A stretch of DNA of 64,000 bases from Sulfurimonas sp. (GTDB lineage: Bacteria; Campylobacterota; Campylobacteria; Campylobacterales; Sulfurimonadaceae): NCBI RefSeq assembly GCF_028694605.1, contig NZ_JAQVKP010000002.1, forward strand, positions 78,009 to 142,008, written 5' to 3'. The notes below the pieces were generated by a model. That model was given only the letters and a program-made list of their open reading frames with translations. It made no database searches and was not told where the DNA came from. This document shows positions 1 to 8,920 of this stretch, one piece after another. How positions within the stretch are numbered: position 1 is the first letter of the stretch; each line of letters begins with the position of its first letter. Position numbers and translations under genes: made by a program.

Positions 1-1
1 T

Positions 2-361
2 GTCCCTTTTAGTGAAGCGATTTTAAGTGTTTTAGTGCCATTAAGAGACCAAGGAGTGCTTTTTGATCCTCAAGGGGATAGGGTTAGCACTCTTACGCCT
101 GAGATTTTCTTTGCATGGAGTGATTTTGTTAGTCTTAAAACACTTGCTTTTACAATTCAAAAATCAAACGAGGCAGGAGTTTTGCTTCGAACAAAACTTG
201 ATGAGACGCTGTGTAAAAAATATACCTCTGTTGACTTGACGATTTTGGGTGCTTATCTCTCAAAAAACAGAGTCAATTTGGAAAACGAGTATCTTGATTT
301 CCCGATTTCTAGCTACAACCTTCATCAAGGTGTAAGCAACGTTATCAAATCGCTTCTTTAA
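2..361 (+). CDS. C-terminal fragment of an unidentified protein (cut by window start)
   Basis: The reading frame is open from the first bases of the window to a TAA at 359-361. In-frame codons upstream of the GTG at 35 contain no stop, so this is the last ~119 residues of a longer protein and not a 108-aa gene. It is mostly soluble-looking, with no membrane segment or recognisable motif. It ends 9 bp before the RND permease start, so the two are probably cotranscribed. The usual partner of such a permease is a membrane fusion protein, but this tail does not look like one. Function unknown. Confidence 0.6.
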   Translation, partial: VPFSEAILSVLVPLRDQGVLFDPQGDRVSTLTPEIFFAWSDFVSLKTLAFTIQKSNEAGVLLRTKLDETLCKKYTSVDLTILGAYLSKNRVNLENEYLDFPISSYNLHQGVSNVIKSLL

Positions 362-370
362 GAGTCTGCT

Positions 371-3300
371 TTGATAAAGCTTATAGACTATTTCATCAAA
401 AACAGCAGGCTTAATTACGCTATTTTATTTTTCTTGATTTTTATGGGAATTAACTCATATATCGCTATTCCTAAAGAGATTTTTCCGGATGCTCAGCTTG
501 ACCAGATAAGTGTTATCGGCTCTTATGGCGGTACGAGTGCTTCTGTTATGGATAAGATGGCGGTTCGTGATATTGAGGATGAGCTTAGCAACGTAACGGG
601 TATCAAAAAAACGGAAACGACTATTACCCCCGGAGCGTTTGCAATACTGCTCACACTTGATAAGAATACCAATAGAGAGATAACACTGGGGCGTGTAAAA
701 GATGCCATTGCTCTGACACGTCAGTATCTTCCATCAGACATGAATGAGCCGGTTGCAAGACTTTTGGATAAGACGCGTTCTCTTATCAAAGTTGCAGTCT
801 CTTCGGCTACTCTGCCTATCGGTGAGCTTACGGTTATAGCACAGGATGTCAAGACAAAAATAGCTAAAGTAGATGGGATTAGCGAGGTATTGGTTCGTGG
901 GGATTCAGATGAAGAGGTCACCATAAAAATTGATTCTCAAGCCATTTTGGCGTATGGTTTAGGTCATGAAAATGTGCAAAAAGCTATTGCAAATCTATCT
1001 TATATCTTTCCGGTTGGCAATATTGAACAGATGGGAAAGTTTGCTTATGTATCGACTTCCAACGGTAAGGCGAATGCCAAAGAGTATGAGGATAGTATCT
1101 TAGAAGTCGGTGGAAAATATATACGGCTTGGAGATATCGCAACGGTAAAGATAGAGTATCCGCAAACCGATACCCTTGCCACTTTTAACAACAAAAAAAC
1201 AATCTCTCTCGTTGTTTCCAAAGCGGTTGAGGGTGATGCTATAGTTCTATCTAAAAAGCTGCAAGAGTATGTGCGCTCCATTGAGAAAAACTATAAAGAT
1301 GTAGATTTTTACTTTTATGAAGACTCTTCAAAACCGGTTCAGCAGAGGCTTGATGTTATTATCTCCAACTTGATGTTTGGGCTTATTTTGGTTTTTGTGT
1401 CAATGGCGATTCTTATCAATGTGCGTATTGCAATAATTGTGGCGCTGGGTATTCCTTTTTCCTTTATCATAGGTCTTTTAAGCATCTACTATATGGGTTA
1501 CTCCATCAACATTGTTTCGCTTCTCGGCGCGCTTATCGTTATAGGTATAGTTGTGGATGATGCTATTATTGTTAGTGAAAATATCCAGCGTTATATTGAT
1601 GAGGGGATGAGTAATTATGATGCGGCAATTGCAGGTGTAAAGGAGATGATGCTGCCTGTAACTCTTGCGACTGTTACTACGGTTGTGGCATTTTTGCCTA
1701 TTTTTATGCTTCAAGGTGAAATTGCTCTTTTTATCATGCTTATTCCTATTACTGTTATTATCATCTTGCTTGGATCGCTTTTGGAGAGTTTTCTTTTTCT
1801 CCCTTTGCATGCACAGGAGTTTTTACGAAAAAGCAGTAACTCTCTAAGCTGGGTGCCTTTTGAAAATCTTTATGAAAAAGCCGTTCTTTACTTTTTGCAA
1901 TACAAAAAAATAACACTTTTTCTCTTTCTTCTTTTGATTCCAATCGCAACTGTTTATACGGCAAAATCAATGAAGTTTCAGTTTTTTCCAAATTTTGACG
2001 GAAATTATCTCTACATTTCCGGTAAACTCGATATCAACACGCCGCTTGAGAACAGTTATGAAGTTTCAAAAGAGATAGAAGCTGAACTGATGAAGCATGC
2101 TGAGGAGTTTTCACTTAAGTCTATCTCTTCGGTTGTCGGATACAGACGCAGTCTCTCCGGCGATACGCAAAGAAATAACGGCGTTTTTATGATAACTATG
2201 GAGCTTTACGACAGAGAGGAGACAAATTGGGTTGATAAGTATATAAATCCTGCTCTTAATTTTAGTTTTGCGTTTAATAATCCTGAAAATATCCGCAAAA
2301 AACAGACTTTTGAACTCTCTCCTCGTGCCAAAGAGATAATTGAGCCTTTTAGGGCAAAATACAATATGGAAGATTTAGGCGTTATGGAAGACAAATCAGG
2401 GCTTATTAAGAGTGATATCCAGATAAATCTCTCAGGAAGCAATGATGCAGCACTGCAAGATGGAATCAAAAAGCTAGAAGAGCAGTTATCAAAAATAAAA
2501 AATGTGCGGGATTTTAGCGATAACATCAGATATGGAAAAATGGAGTATGTCATCAAAATAAACTCTTATGGAGAGAGTTTGGGCTTAAGCGAGGGAGCTG
2601 TCGCTAAAACTTTGAGCACCTACTTTTTAGAGAAAAAACAGGCAACTACATTCAACGATTTGGGTGTTATGGATATAAAAACCGAGGAGAGTACAAAAGA
2701 CAGTATCGCTACTTTTTTAGATTTTAGCATAGCCTTGCAAGATGGAAGATATGTAAAGCTATCTGATATTGCGGAGATTTCACAGGTAAGAGATTATGAA
2801 AAAATCGATAAATTAAATGGAAATATTATTAAAACTGTTTATGCAAATATAGACAAAAGAAAGATTACTTCACAAGAGATTTTAGATATGCTTGAACCTA
2901 CACTCAATGAAGTCAGGGCCTCAGGTGTAGATGTGGCGCTTCTTGGGGAAAAAGAGAAAAATCAGCAACTTAAAACAGATATGCAAAAAGCGGTGTTGCT
3001 TGCGCTCTTTTTGATTTTTTTGACATTACTGCTTATTTTTCCAAAGGTAAAGTATGTTTTGATGGTAATGAGCGTTATTCCTCTTTCTATTTTGGGAGCG
3101 CTTTTAGGGCATAAACTGCTTGGTCTTAATCTCTCAATGCCGTCTATTATAGGGATTTTGGGTTTAGCAGGTGTTGTTATCAATGATGGTATTATCATGC
3201 TTGATTTTCTTCATGGAACGCATAAATTAGAGGAGTTTTTGCAAAGAGCAAAATTGAGACTTCGTCCGATTATGATTACATCTATAACAACCTTTTTGGG

Positions 3301-3481
3301 ACTTTTTACGCTGATATTTTACGCAAGCGGTCAAGCGGTTATTTTGCAGCCTATTGCAATCTCAATAGGATTTGGACTTGTCTGGGGTACAGTGCTCAAT
3401 CTTCTTTATCTTCCAACGCTTTACGCATTGGTCAATAAAATCGAGATAAAGAATATTACTTCTGAGAATATGGCAAAATAG
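371..3481 (+). CDS. RND-family efflux permease (AcrB/HAE1-like)
   Basis: Inner-membrane proton-driven exporter of the resistance-nodulation-division superfamily, 1036 aa, the usual length. An N-terminal transmembrane helix (about residues 12-33) leads into a large periplasmic porter loop. A helix cluster follows at about 335-535 with the motif GIVVDDAIIVSEN, the TM4 motif carrying the proton-relay acidic pair. A second periplasmic loop and a C-terminal helix cluster (about 865-1030) complete the duplicated RND architecture. The start is TTG at 371, 9 bp after the upstream stop. No TolC or fusion-protein gene is visible here; these may lie upstream of the window. Substrate cannot be told. Its last 26 bp overlap the convergent rhodanese gene. 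Confidence 0.9.
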   Translation: MIKLIDYFIKNSRLNYAILFFLIFMGINSYIAIPKEIFPDAQLDQISVIGSYGGTSASVMDKMAVRDIEDELSNVTGIKKTETTITPGAFAILLTLDKNTNREITLGRVKDAIALTRQYLPSDMNEPVARLLDKTRSLIKVAVSSATLPIGELTVIAQDVKTKIAKVDGISEVLVRGDSDEEVTIKIDSQAILAYGLGHENVQKAIANLSYIFPVGNIEQMGKFAYVSTSNGKANAKEYEDSILEVGGKYIRLGDIATVKIEYPQTDTLATFNNKKTISLVVSKAVEGDAIVLSKKLQEYVRSIEKNYKDVDFYFYEDSSKPVQQRLDVIISNLMFGLILVFVSMAILINVRIAIIVALGIPFSFIIGLLSIYYMGYSINIVSLLGALIVIGIVVDDAIIVSENIQRYIDEGMSNYDAAIAGVKEMMLPVTLATVTTVVAFLPIFMLQGEIALFIMLIPITVIIILLGSLLESFLFLPLHAQEFLRKSSNSLSWVPFENLYEKAVLYFLQYKKITLFLFLLLIPIATVYTAKSMKFQFFPNFDGNYLYISGKLDINTPLENSYEVSKEIEAELMKHAEEFSLKSISSVVGYRRSLSGDTQRNNGVFMITMELYDREETNWVDKYINPALNFSFAFNNPENIRKKQTFELSPRAKEIIEPFRAKYNMEDLGVMEDKSGLIKSDIQINLSGSNDAALQDGIKKLEEQLSKIKNVRDFSDNIRYGKMEYVIKINSYGESLGLSEGAVAKTLSTYFLEKKQATTFNDLGVMDIKTEESTKDSIATFLDFSIALQDGRYVKLSDIAEISQVRDYEKIDKLNGNIIKTVYANIDKRKITSQEILDMLEPTLNEVRASGVDVALLGEKEKNQQLKTDMQKAVLLALFLIFLTLLLIFPKVKYVLMVMSVIPLSILGALLGHKLLGLNLSMPSIIGILGLAGVVINDGIIMLDFLHGTHKLEEFLQRAKLRLRPIMITSITTFLGLFTLIFYASGQAVILQPIAISIGFGLVWGTVLNLLYLPTLYALVNKIEIKNITSENMAK

Positions 3482-3854
3482 GGAGTTTTAGGTGTTTGGC
3501 ATAAACAATGCCGCTTTTAATGTTGACTACTTCATAGCCCAATTTCTGCGAGAGAAAAGCTGCTAAAATCCTCGTTCTGCTGCCTGTGCGGCAGATAATG
3601 GCAAAACGTTTTTTAGTATCGACTGCTTGATTGAGTTTAGTGAGAAAGTCTTGAAGGTCGTAATTACCTTTTTCATCAAAAAGCATGATGGGAATGGAAC
3701 CTTGCAAAAGCCCTGTTTCTTTCCATTCCGCAGGTGTTCTAATGTCCACTATAGCCATTTTTGAGTCAAGAAGCTGTTGTGAAGCCTCTTCATTGATTAC
3801 AGTCGCCAAAAGCGAAACACTGAGCAGTAAAAGCAACGCTATAGTTTTTTTCAA
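3456..3854 (-). CDS. Periplasmic rhodanese-domain protein
   Basis: Single rhodanese domain (about 132 aa) with a C-terminal active-site loop, IICRTGSRT, whose Cys is the sulfur-carrying residue. The N-terminus starting at the TTG at 3854-3852 reads KKTIALLLLLSVSLLATV, a typical signal peptide, so the enzyme probably works in the periplasm. A longer frame to 3914 exists, but its first residues (MQPPKAT) are encoded by a dispersed hairpin repeat and recur in a spurious frame at the other repeat copy (50.3 kb). The TTG is preceded by GGAG at good spacing, so I take it as the start. Likely role: sulfane-sulfur transfer or cyanide detoxification; the partner is unknown. Confidence 0.8.
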   Translation of the reverse strand: MKKTIALLLLLSVSLLATVINEEASQQLLDSKMAIVDIRTPAEWKETGLLQGSIPIMLFDEKGNYDLQDFLTKLNQAVDTKKRFAIICRTGSRTRILAAFLSQKLGYEVVNIKSGIVYAKHLKLPILPYSQK

Positions 3855-3880
3855 TCCATCTCTCCATAGTTTATAATCCT

Positions 3881-3962
3881 CCCGCTTTATGCGGGTAGCT
3901 TTAGGGGGTTGCAAGGGACACTTGTGTCCCTGCCATAAATAGGGGCTTTGCTCCTATTTATG
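3881..3962 (+). repeat. Dispersed three-hairpin intergenic repeat, copy 1
   Basis: Hairpin 1 is CCCGC/GCGGG (3881-3895). A conserved linker, GTAGCTTTAGGGGGTTG (3895-3911), follows. Hairpin 2 is AGGGACAC-TT-GTGTCCCT (3914-3931). Hairpin 3 pairs CATAAATAGG with CCTATTTATG (3934-3962), extending to 13 bp with one G-T wobble. Copy 2 lies at 50312-50391 with the same linker and the same hairpin layout but different stem sequences in hairpins 1 and 3. It sits between two divergent genes. Confidence 0.75.
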
Positions 3963-4012
3963 TGTCAAATCAGTGTATAATTATATCAACAAATAAATAA
4001 TAGGTTTTGAGA

Positions 4013-4381
4013 GTGGCATCACAAAAAGCAATAGACAATGCAGCGAGACTTCGTTATGTACGGGCTATAGAGAGATTTCACAAGAGTATCACCTCTTACC
4101 TTGCGAGCACGGCGGCTCTTACAAGAGAGGGGTATGATAAAAAAATTGATAGTGGTTTAAAAATACTTCAGAGAGTTGAAGAGATAGCACTATACAAAGG
4201 CGACTTGCAGGAGTTGCAAAAACTTGTCCAAAAGATGATTTCTTATAAAGAGAGCGACAAGGAGATAGGGGAGATAAAAGAGGATATTTTGTATCTCTCA
4301 AACCAGCTTGAAAAAACAAAAAATGCAAGACGCTACAAAAAAGAGAAGCACTCCCGCTCTATCTATGAAGAGTGGGAGTAG
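4013..4381 (+). CDS. Small coiled-coil protein of unknown function
   Basis: About 122 aa, highly charged and mostly helical by eye, with a heptad-like C-terminal half (roughly residues 70-110) that suggests a coiled coil. There is no membrane segment and no catalytic motif I recognise. I chose the GTG at 4013, preceded by TAGG, over the in-frame TTG at 4007. A TATAAT at about 3976 lies a suitable distance upstream. It converges on the chemoreceptor gene. Soluble structural or adaptor protein is a guess only. Confidence 0.65.
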   Translation: MASQKAIDNAARLRYVRAIERFHKSITSYLASTAALTREGYDKKIDSGLKILQRVEEIALYKGDLQELQKLVQKMISYKESDKEIGEIKEDILYLSNQLEKTKNARRYKKEKHSRSIYEEWE

Positions 4382-4385
4382 TAAT

Positions 4386-6284
4386 TTATTTTGACTCTTG
4401 AAGCATCTTATCTAAAAGTCCAAAAAGCTCTTCGGAAGCTTTTTCCATATTGTCAAAATTTTCAATAATATTTTGAGCATTGTTGAGTGTTGTTACCTCT
4501 GCATCACGGTCAAGATACGCTAGATTTGAGTTTGCGTTTTTATGTACCGTTTCATGTGGAGCCGCTAGTTTGCCAAATGATGCAGTTTGGGAAAATCTTC
4601 TCTTTCCTTCAGCATCATGCCACGTACCAAGCGAACACTCATGAGTATTTTGCTGTTCAAGCATTTTGTTAAGCGAAATGATAGAGTTGTAAACACGTGA
4701 TTTGTATAAGATATGTTCAAGTTTTGCAAGTACGACAAAGACACTGTTTTCCATCCCATAGGAGTAGTCAACCATTTTTGAAGAGTTATCGCTAAGAGCG
4801 ATAAGTGTATCTTCGAATCCATTCATTTTCTGCGTTGAATCTTCAACCGTTATTTTCATATTTTCTGAACTTGTTTGAATCTCATTCATGTCTTGCTGTA
4901 GCGATTTTATAGAGACGGAGATTTCGCCTGTTGCTTTATGAGTTCTCTCCGCAAGTTTACGCACTTCATCGGCAACAACCGCAAATCCTCTTCCATGCTC
5001 TCCTGCACGTGCAGCTTCGATAGCCGCGTTAAGTGCAAGAAGATTTGTCTGATCTGCGATATCGGTAATAAGCTGGATAACAGAAGTGATTTCATTTGCC
5101 TGATTTGCAATCTCTGAGATGCTATGGTTGTTGCTGCTGACTTGTTCTGTGAGTGCATTTAGCTCTCTTGTGATATCTGAAATATCATTGCGTGAATTTA
5201 TAGCTAGCTCAGAGGCACTTTTTGTTGCAGAGGTAATTGTTTTTAGGTCGTTAATGTTTGAACTCAAATCAGAGATAATAAGCGAAAGTGACTCTGAAAC
5301 ATTAACGCTTCTTGTGCTGATTTTTGAGTTGAAAATATCACGCTGTGCTTTTGCATTTTGCGCTTTCATAAAATCTATGCTTTTTCGTACACTCTCTACC
5401 GCATCAATAAATTCGCCGCTCATTCCCTCTGAGGAGATATTATGCGTGAAAATCCCTTTGGATGCATCCGTAATAGTTGTGTTGATTTCGTGAATAAGAC
5501 TCTTTGTATGCTCGATAAGCTGTGAGAGTTCATAACCCATAATCCCAAGTTCCGTGTTTTTATCGGTTGTTGCAGCTTGTTGTGAAAAATCACCCCTAGA
5601 TACACGGCTGATGAGTGATGTAAAATCGTTGATACCGGCAGTTATCGATTTTCTGATAACTGTTGCCAAAACAAGCACAACAATACCTACTGCAATACCT
5701 GCAATAAGTACAAGATATTTGAAAAAATTTATCTCTTTGCCAAGTGAAGAAGAGTCATTTTCTAGCTCTTTTGATTTTAAATCGACAAGCTTTTTAAAAG
5801 AGTCTCTTGAAGCATTTGCGTATGGAGTGAGTTCTTTGGAGTAGTTAGCATAAATTTGAGTTTTATTTTCTTCAATTTCTTTGGGAGTTAACTTTTTCAT
5901 CATGGCAAGAGTGTTGTTTAAAAATAACATTGTAGAGTTTTTTGCCTCTTGAACCATGCCAAGAGAACCCTCTTTTTCCATGAGTTTTTCAAGTGTGACA
6001 AAACCGTCCTCTACATCATGGATTGTTTTTTCAAGATTCGCCACATTTTTATCATAGCTTCCGTTAAGCATAATATCTCTTGAGAGTCTGCTGACGTAAT
6101 TAAGGTTTTTTTCAATCGTGAGCGTAGTTAAACCGCCAATCATAGAGTTTTTATGCAGATGCTCATACTTGGTATCAATATGCCCCATTGCTAAAAAAAT
6201 AGATATTGCGGCAGAAAAGACAGAAATTGTTACCATCGCGATGAAATAATTCATCTTCTTGTAGATACTTAACTTTTGAAACAT
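4386..6284 (-). CDS. Methyl-accepting chemotaxis protein with C-terminal CZB domain
   Basis: 632-aa chemoreceptor. TM1 lies at about residues 12-34, then a helical periplasmic sensor of ~150 residues, TM2 at about 186-210 and a HAMP segment. The cytoplasmic signalling hairpin contains the highly conserved tip [20 protein letters not shown]. After it comes a CZB (chemoreceptor zinc-binding) domain with the HxCxLGxW signature, seen as [10 protein letters not shown], and a second His pair near PHETVH. Known CZB domains bind zinc through His/Cys and respond to redox or hypochlorite, so a metal/redox input in addition to the periplasmic ligand is likely. Monocistronic; AAGGG precedes the ATG. Confidence 0.92.
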   Translation of the reverse strand: MFQKLSIYKKMNYFIAMVTISVFSAAISIFLAMGHIDTKYEHLHKNSMIGGLTTLTIEKNLNYVSRLSRDIMLNGSYDKNVANLEKTIHDVEDGFVTLEKLMEKEGSLGMVQEAKNSTMLFLNNTLAMMKKLTPKEIEENKTQIYANYSKELTPYANASRDSFKKLVDLKSKELENDSSSLGKEINFFKYLVLIAGIAVGIVVLVLATVIRKSITAGINDFTSLISRVSRGDFSQQAATTDKNTELGIMGYELSQLIEHTKSLIHEINTTITDASKGIFTHNISSEGMSGEFIDAVESVRKSIDFMKAQNAKAQRDIFNSKISTRSVNVSESLSLIISDLSSNINDLKTITSATKSASELAINSRNDISDITRELNALTEQVSSNNHSISEIANQANEITSVIQLITDIADQTNLLALNAAIEAARAGEHGRGFAVVADEVRKLAERTHKATGEISVSIKSLQQDMNEIQTSSENMKITVEDSTQKMNGFEDTLIALSDNSSKMVDYSYGMENSVFVVLAKLEHILYKSRVYNSIISLNKMLEQQNTHECSLGTWHDAEGKRRFSQTASFGKLAAPHETVHKNANSNLAYLDRDAEVTTLNNAQNIIENFDNMEKASEELFGLLDKMLQESK

Positions 6285-6365
6285 TCAAAACCCTTTAGCC
6301 ATTGTTTTGCTGAATAATAGCATATTTTCCCGATAATATTATGAATTTATCTTATAGTTTTAAAT

Positions 6366-6812
6366 TTATAAATACATAAATTGCGAAAGAAGAATGATAA
6401 CAACAACAAGGCTAAATGGAAAAAAGTGGCTCTTAAATACCCAAGGATTGATTTTGAAAAGTTTTTGGTTGATGCCTCTTAGACCCAGCCATAATCCAAA
6501 AAATGCTTTGATGGCAAGAAGTGTTTGAAAGTAGGAGAGTGAGCCGTTTTCTATCTTGCCAAAAACTTGTGAAAAAAGATAAAGCCCGCTTGCAACTGCT
6601 ACCATAAGCGCATAAGGTACAACTTTTCTTACATGCATCATGATAGCTTCTCTTGCTTTTGCGTGCTCCTCACTCGTAAGTGTCTGCTGCATTTTTGAGA
6701 GAAAGAGGATGTCAACAAATAAAAAACCGCCATAGATAAAGACTGAAAAAATATGAATGGTATGTATAAGTGTGTAAATTATGGTAAATCCTTTTTGGCA
6801 TAATTTTAGCAT
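6366..6812 (-). CDS. Small integral membrane protein, CopD-like
   Basis: About 148 aa with four hydrophobic segments and a conserved-looking first helix (HTIHIFSVFIYGGFLFVDIL) resembling small CopD/DUF2214-type membrane proteins. Polar loops contain few candidate metal ligands beyond the N-terminal His residues. The start is uncertain: an ATG at 6812 lacks a Shine-Dalgarno sequence, while AAGGA at about 6788-6792 would serve a non-ATG start near 6780. A longer frame reaches into the divergent gdhA leader and is unlikely to be translated. Function not assigned. Confidence 0.6.
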   Translation of the reverse strand: MLKLCQKGFTIIYTLIHTIHIFSVFIYGGFLFVDILFLSKMQQTLTSEEHAKAREAIMMHVRKVVPYALMVAVASGLYLFSQVFGKIENGSLSYFQTLLAIKAFFGLWLGLRGINQKLFKINPWVFKSHFFPFSLVVVIILLSQFMYL

Positions 6813-6888
6813 ATCAAAAAAGCAATCAATTTGTTTTATGTCAAAATTATGTAGAATGATAGCTTTTATACCAAAGCAGGATGAAAAA

Positions 6889-8244
6889 ATGGGCATAGCA
6901 GAAAAAGAGATAAAAAAATTTGAACAAAACAGAGTAGTGGATGAGGCTATTTTTTATCAGGCGATGGAGGAGATAGTTTACTCTATTGCCCCGCTTCTGG
7001 AGTCTGATGCGCGATACCAAAAATACGCGATTTTAGAGAGACTTGTTGTTCCGGATAGGGTGATTAAGTTTAAGGTTGCCTGGATAAACGATAAAAATGA
7101 GATAGAGGTAAATACCGGCTACCGTGTACAGTTTAACAATACGCTAGGACCTTATAAAGGGGGACTTCGCTTTCATCCGAGCGTAAACGAGGGGGTTTTA
7201 AAATTTTTAGGTTTCGAGCAAATTTTTAAAAATGCGCTCACTGGGCTTCCAATAGGCGGTGCAAAAGGGGGAAGTGATTTTAATCCAAAGGGAAGAAGCG
7301 AGTTTGAGATTATGCGTTTTTGTACTGCTTATATGCAGGAGTTGCACAAATACATAGGCGCTAGAATCGATGTTCCTGCGGGAGATATAGGGGTGGGCTG
7401 CAGAGAGATAGGCTATCTTTTTGGTGCATATAAAAAAATCACCGCTACGTATGATGGTGTCTTAACAGGAAAGCCTTTCGTGTTTGGCGGCTCTCTTATG
7501 AGACCGGAGGCAACAGGATATGGCGTTGTTTACTTTACTCAAGCTATGCTGGAAATGCAAAAGAGAGAGTCTCTTCAAGGAAAAATTTGTACCGTGAGCG
7601 GTGCTGGCAATGTAGCACTTCATACCATAGAAAAGCTCTATCAAGTAGGTGCAATACCTGTCACTTGTAGTGATTCCGGCGGCATGATTTATGATCCGCA
7701 CGGGGTAGATTTGGCGCTGCTTCAAGAGATTAAAAATGTTCAAAGAGGTTCGCTGGAGAAGTATGTAGAGACACGCACCGGAGCAAAATATATTAGCGTG
7801 TCGGAGTATCCGATAGAGGAGCATCCTGTTTGGAGTACTCCTTGTTATGCTGCATTTCCATGTGCAACACAAAATGAGTTGAATGAAGCGGATGCTAAAA
7901 ATCTTATTGCCAATGGGTGCATGTGTGTAGCTGAGGGCGCAAATATGCCATCTACACCACAAGCGATTGAACTTTTTTTAAATCAAAAAATCTCTTTTGC
8001 TCCGGCAAAAGCCGCAAATGCAGGCGGCGTTGCCGTCAGTGGACTTGAGATGAGCCAAAATGCTTCCATGAAGCGGTGGAGTTTTGAGAAGGTAGATGCA
8101 AAACTTAAAGAGATAATGCACCAGATTTGTAAAACAGTTTCCTTGACGGCTCTGGAATACGGAGTTGAGGGAAATTTTGTCGATGGTGCAAATATAGCAG
8201 GATTTAAACGAGTTGCTGATGCGATGATTGCCGAGGGGGTATAA
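6889..8244 (+). CDS. gdhA: Glutamate dehydrogenase (NADP-type, hexameric)
   Basis: Cytoplasmic enzyme that reversibly aminates 2-oxoglutarate to glutamate. At 451 aa it matches the ~450-aa hexameric class. The substrate site reads GPYKGGLRFHPSV with the catalytic Lys in the following GGAKGGSDFNPKG segment. The Rossmann domain carries VSGAGNVALH and the start of a cofactor pocket at about residues 230-250. The start ATG at 6889 has AGGA at 6878-6881; an in-frame extension to 6781 lacks a ribosome site and overlaps the divergent gene's leader. glnD (PII uridylyltransferase, nitrogen sensing) is elsewhere in this window but not adjacent. Confidence 0.95.
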   Translation: MGIAEKEIKKFEQNRVVDEAIFYQAMEEIVYSIAPLLESDARYQKYAILERLVVPDRVIKFKVAWINDKNEIEVNTGYRVQFNNTLGPYKGGLRFHPSVNEGVLKFLGFEQIFKNALTGLPIGGAKGGSDFNPKGRSEFEIMRFCTAYMQELHKYIGARIDVPAGDIGVGCREIGYLFGAYKKITATYDGVLTGKPFVFGGSLMRPEATGYGVVYFTQAMLEMQKRESLQGKICTVSGAGNVALHTIEKLYQVGAIPVTCSDSGGMIYDPHGVDLALLQEIKNVQRGSLEKYVETRTGAKYISVSEYPIEEHPVWSTPCYAAFPCATQNELNEADAKNLIANGCMCVAEGANMPSTPQAIELFLNQKISFAPAKAANAGGVAVSGLEMSQNASMKRWSFEKVDAKLKEIMHQICKTVSLTALEYGVEGNFVDGANIAGFKRVADAMIAEGV

Positions 8245-8302
8245 TATTTATACTTTTTAGATAGAATCACAAATCAAAATTACTTATAAAGAAAAATAAA
8301 AA

Positions 8303-8920
8303 ATGCAAAATACAAAAGCAAGAACAAATATTTATGGACTACTCTCTCGAATACTGCTCCAAGAATTAGATGAGGAGATGCTGCAAACAATTAAAAATGA
8401 TGCAATTATATTGGATTTTTTTCCAACGCTCAGAGAGTGGAAGCCATTTTTACAAGTGCAAAACAGAGAGCTTTTAGATGAGTATCTTAACCCTGATTTT
8501 GTAAACCTTTCCCTTTTGCATCTGATTCCTTATGAAACTTTTTATATACGAGAAGATCAAAAAATTGAAACCGGCGGTGCAAATCCGGTAACAGATATGT
8601 ATAGTGCATATAATTTTATTGTTGATTATGAAGCAGCGCGTGCAATTTCTTCTGATCATATCGGTGTAGAACTTGAGTTTATGCATCATCTTGTAGAGGC
8701 TGAGTTAAAAGCCTTGCAAGAAGACGATAAAGATGCATGCAAGGCGTTTCAAGAGATACAAAAAGAGTTTTTAAACAAACATCTTTTACGTTGGGCACCT
8801 ATGTATCTTATAAATGTAAAGTACGAGGCAAGAACACCTCTTTATTATGATGCGGCGGAGATGGCGCTAGAATTTTTGTTGAGTGATAATGAATACCTTG
8901 CAAGTGAGCTTGGCGAATAG
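8303..8920 (+). CDS. TorD/DmsD-family molybdoenzyme maturation chaperone
   Basis: 205 aa, all-helical TorD-type protein. Recognisable family features are PYETFYIRED in the middle, DHIGVELEFMHHLVEAE and the C-terminal FLNKHLLRWAPMY stretch. Such chaperones bind the twin-arginine signal of molybdopterin oxidoreductases (formate dehydrogenase, DMSO/TMAO reductases) and hold them until cofactor insertion. Its TAG abuts the ATG of the ferredoxin gene, so translational coupling is likely. No molybdoenzyme structural gene is present in the window; formate dehydrogenase is the most likely client by family analogy, but this is inference. Confidence 0.88.
   Translation: MQNTKARTNIYGLLSRILLQELDEEMLQTIKNDAIILDFFPTLREWKPFLQVQNRELLDEYLNPDFVNLSLLHLIPYETFYIREDQKIETGGANPVTDMYSAYNFIVDYEAARAISSDHIGVELEFMHHLVEAELKALQEDDKDACKAFQEIQKEFLNKHLLRWAPMYLINVKYEARTPLYYDAAEMALEFLLSDNEYLASELGE

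Noticed and set aside
3495..3515. Another sigma54-like TTGGCATAAACAATGCC
   Set aside because: Inside the rhodanese coding region with no gene suitably placed downstream.
3855..3914. Longer start for the rhodanese gene (152-aa form)
   Set aside because: The extra residues come from the dispersed hairpin repeat; the TTG at 3854 has a ribosome site and yields a proper signal peptide.
6795..6811. Sigma54-like TTGGCA...TAGCA upstream of gdhA
   Set aside because: GG and GC are 12 bp apart, but the -12 half lacks TTGC and it overlaps the start region of the divergent gene; too weak to claim.
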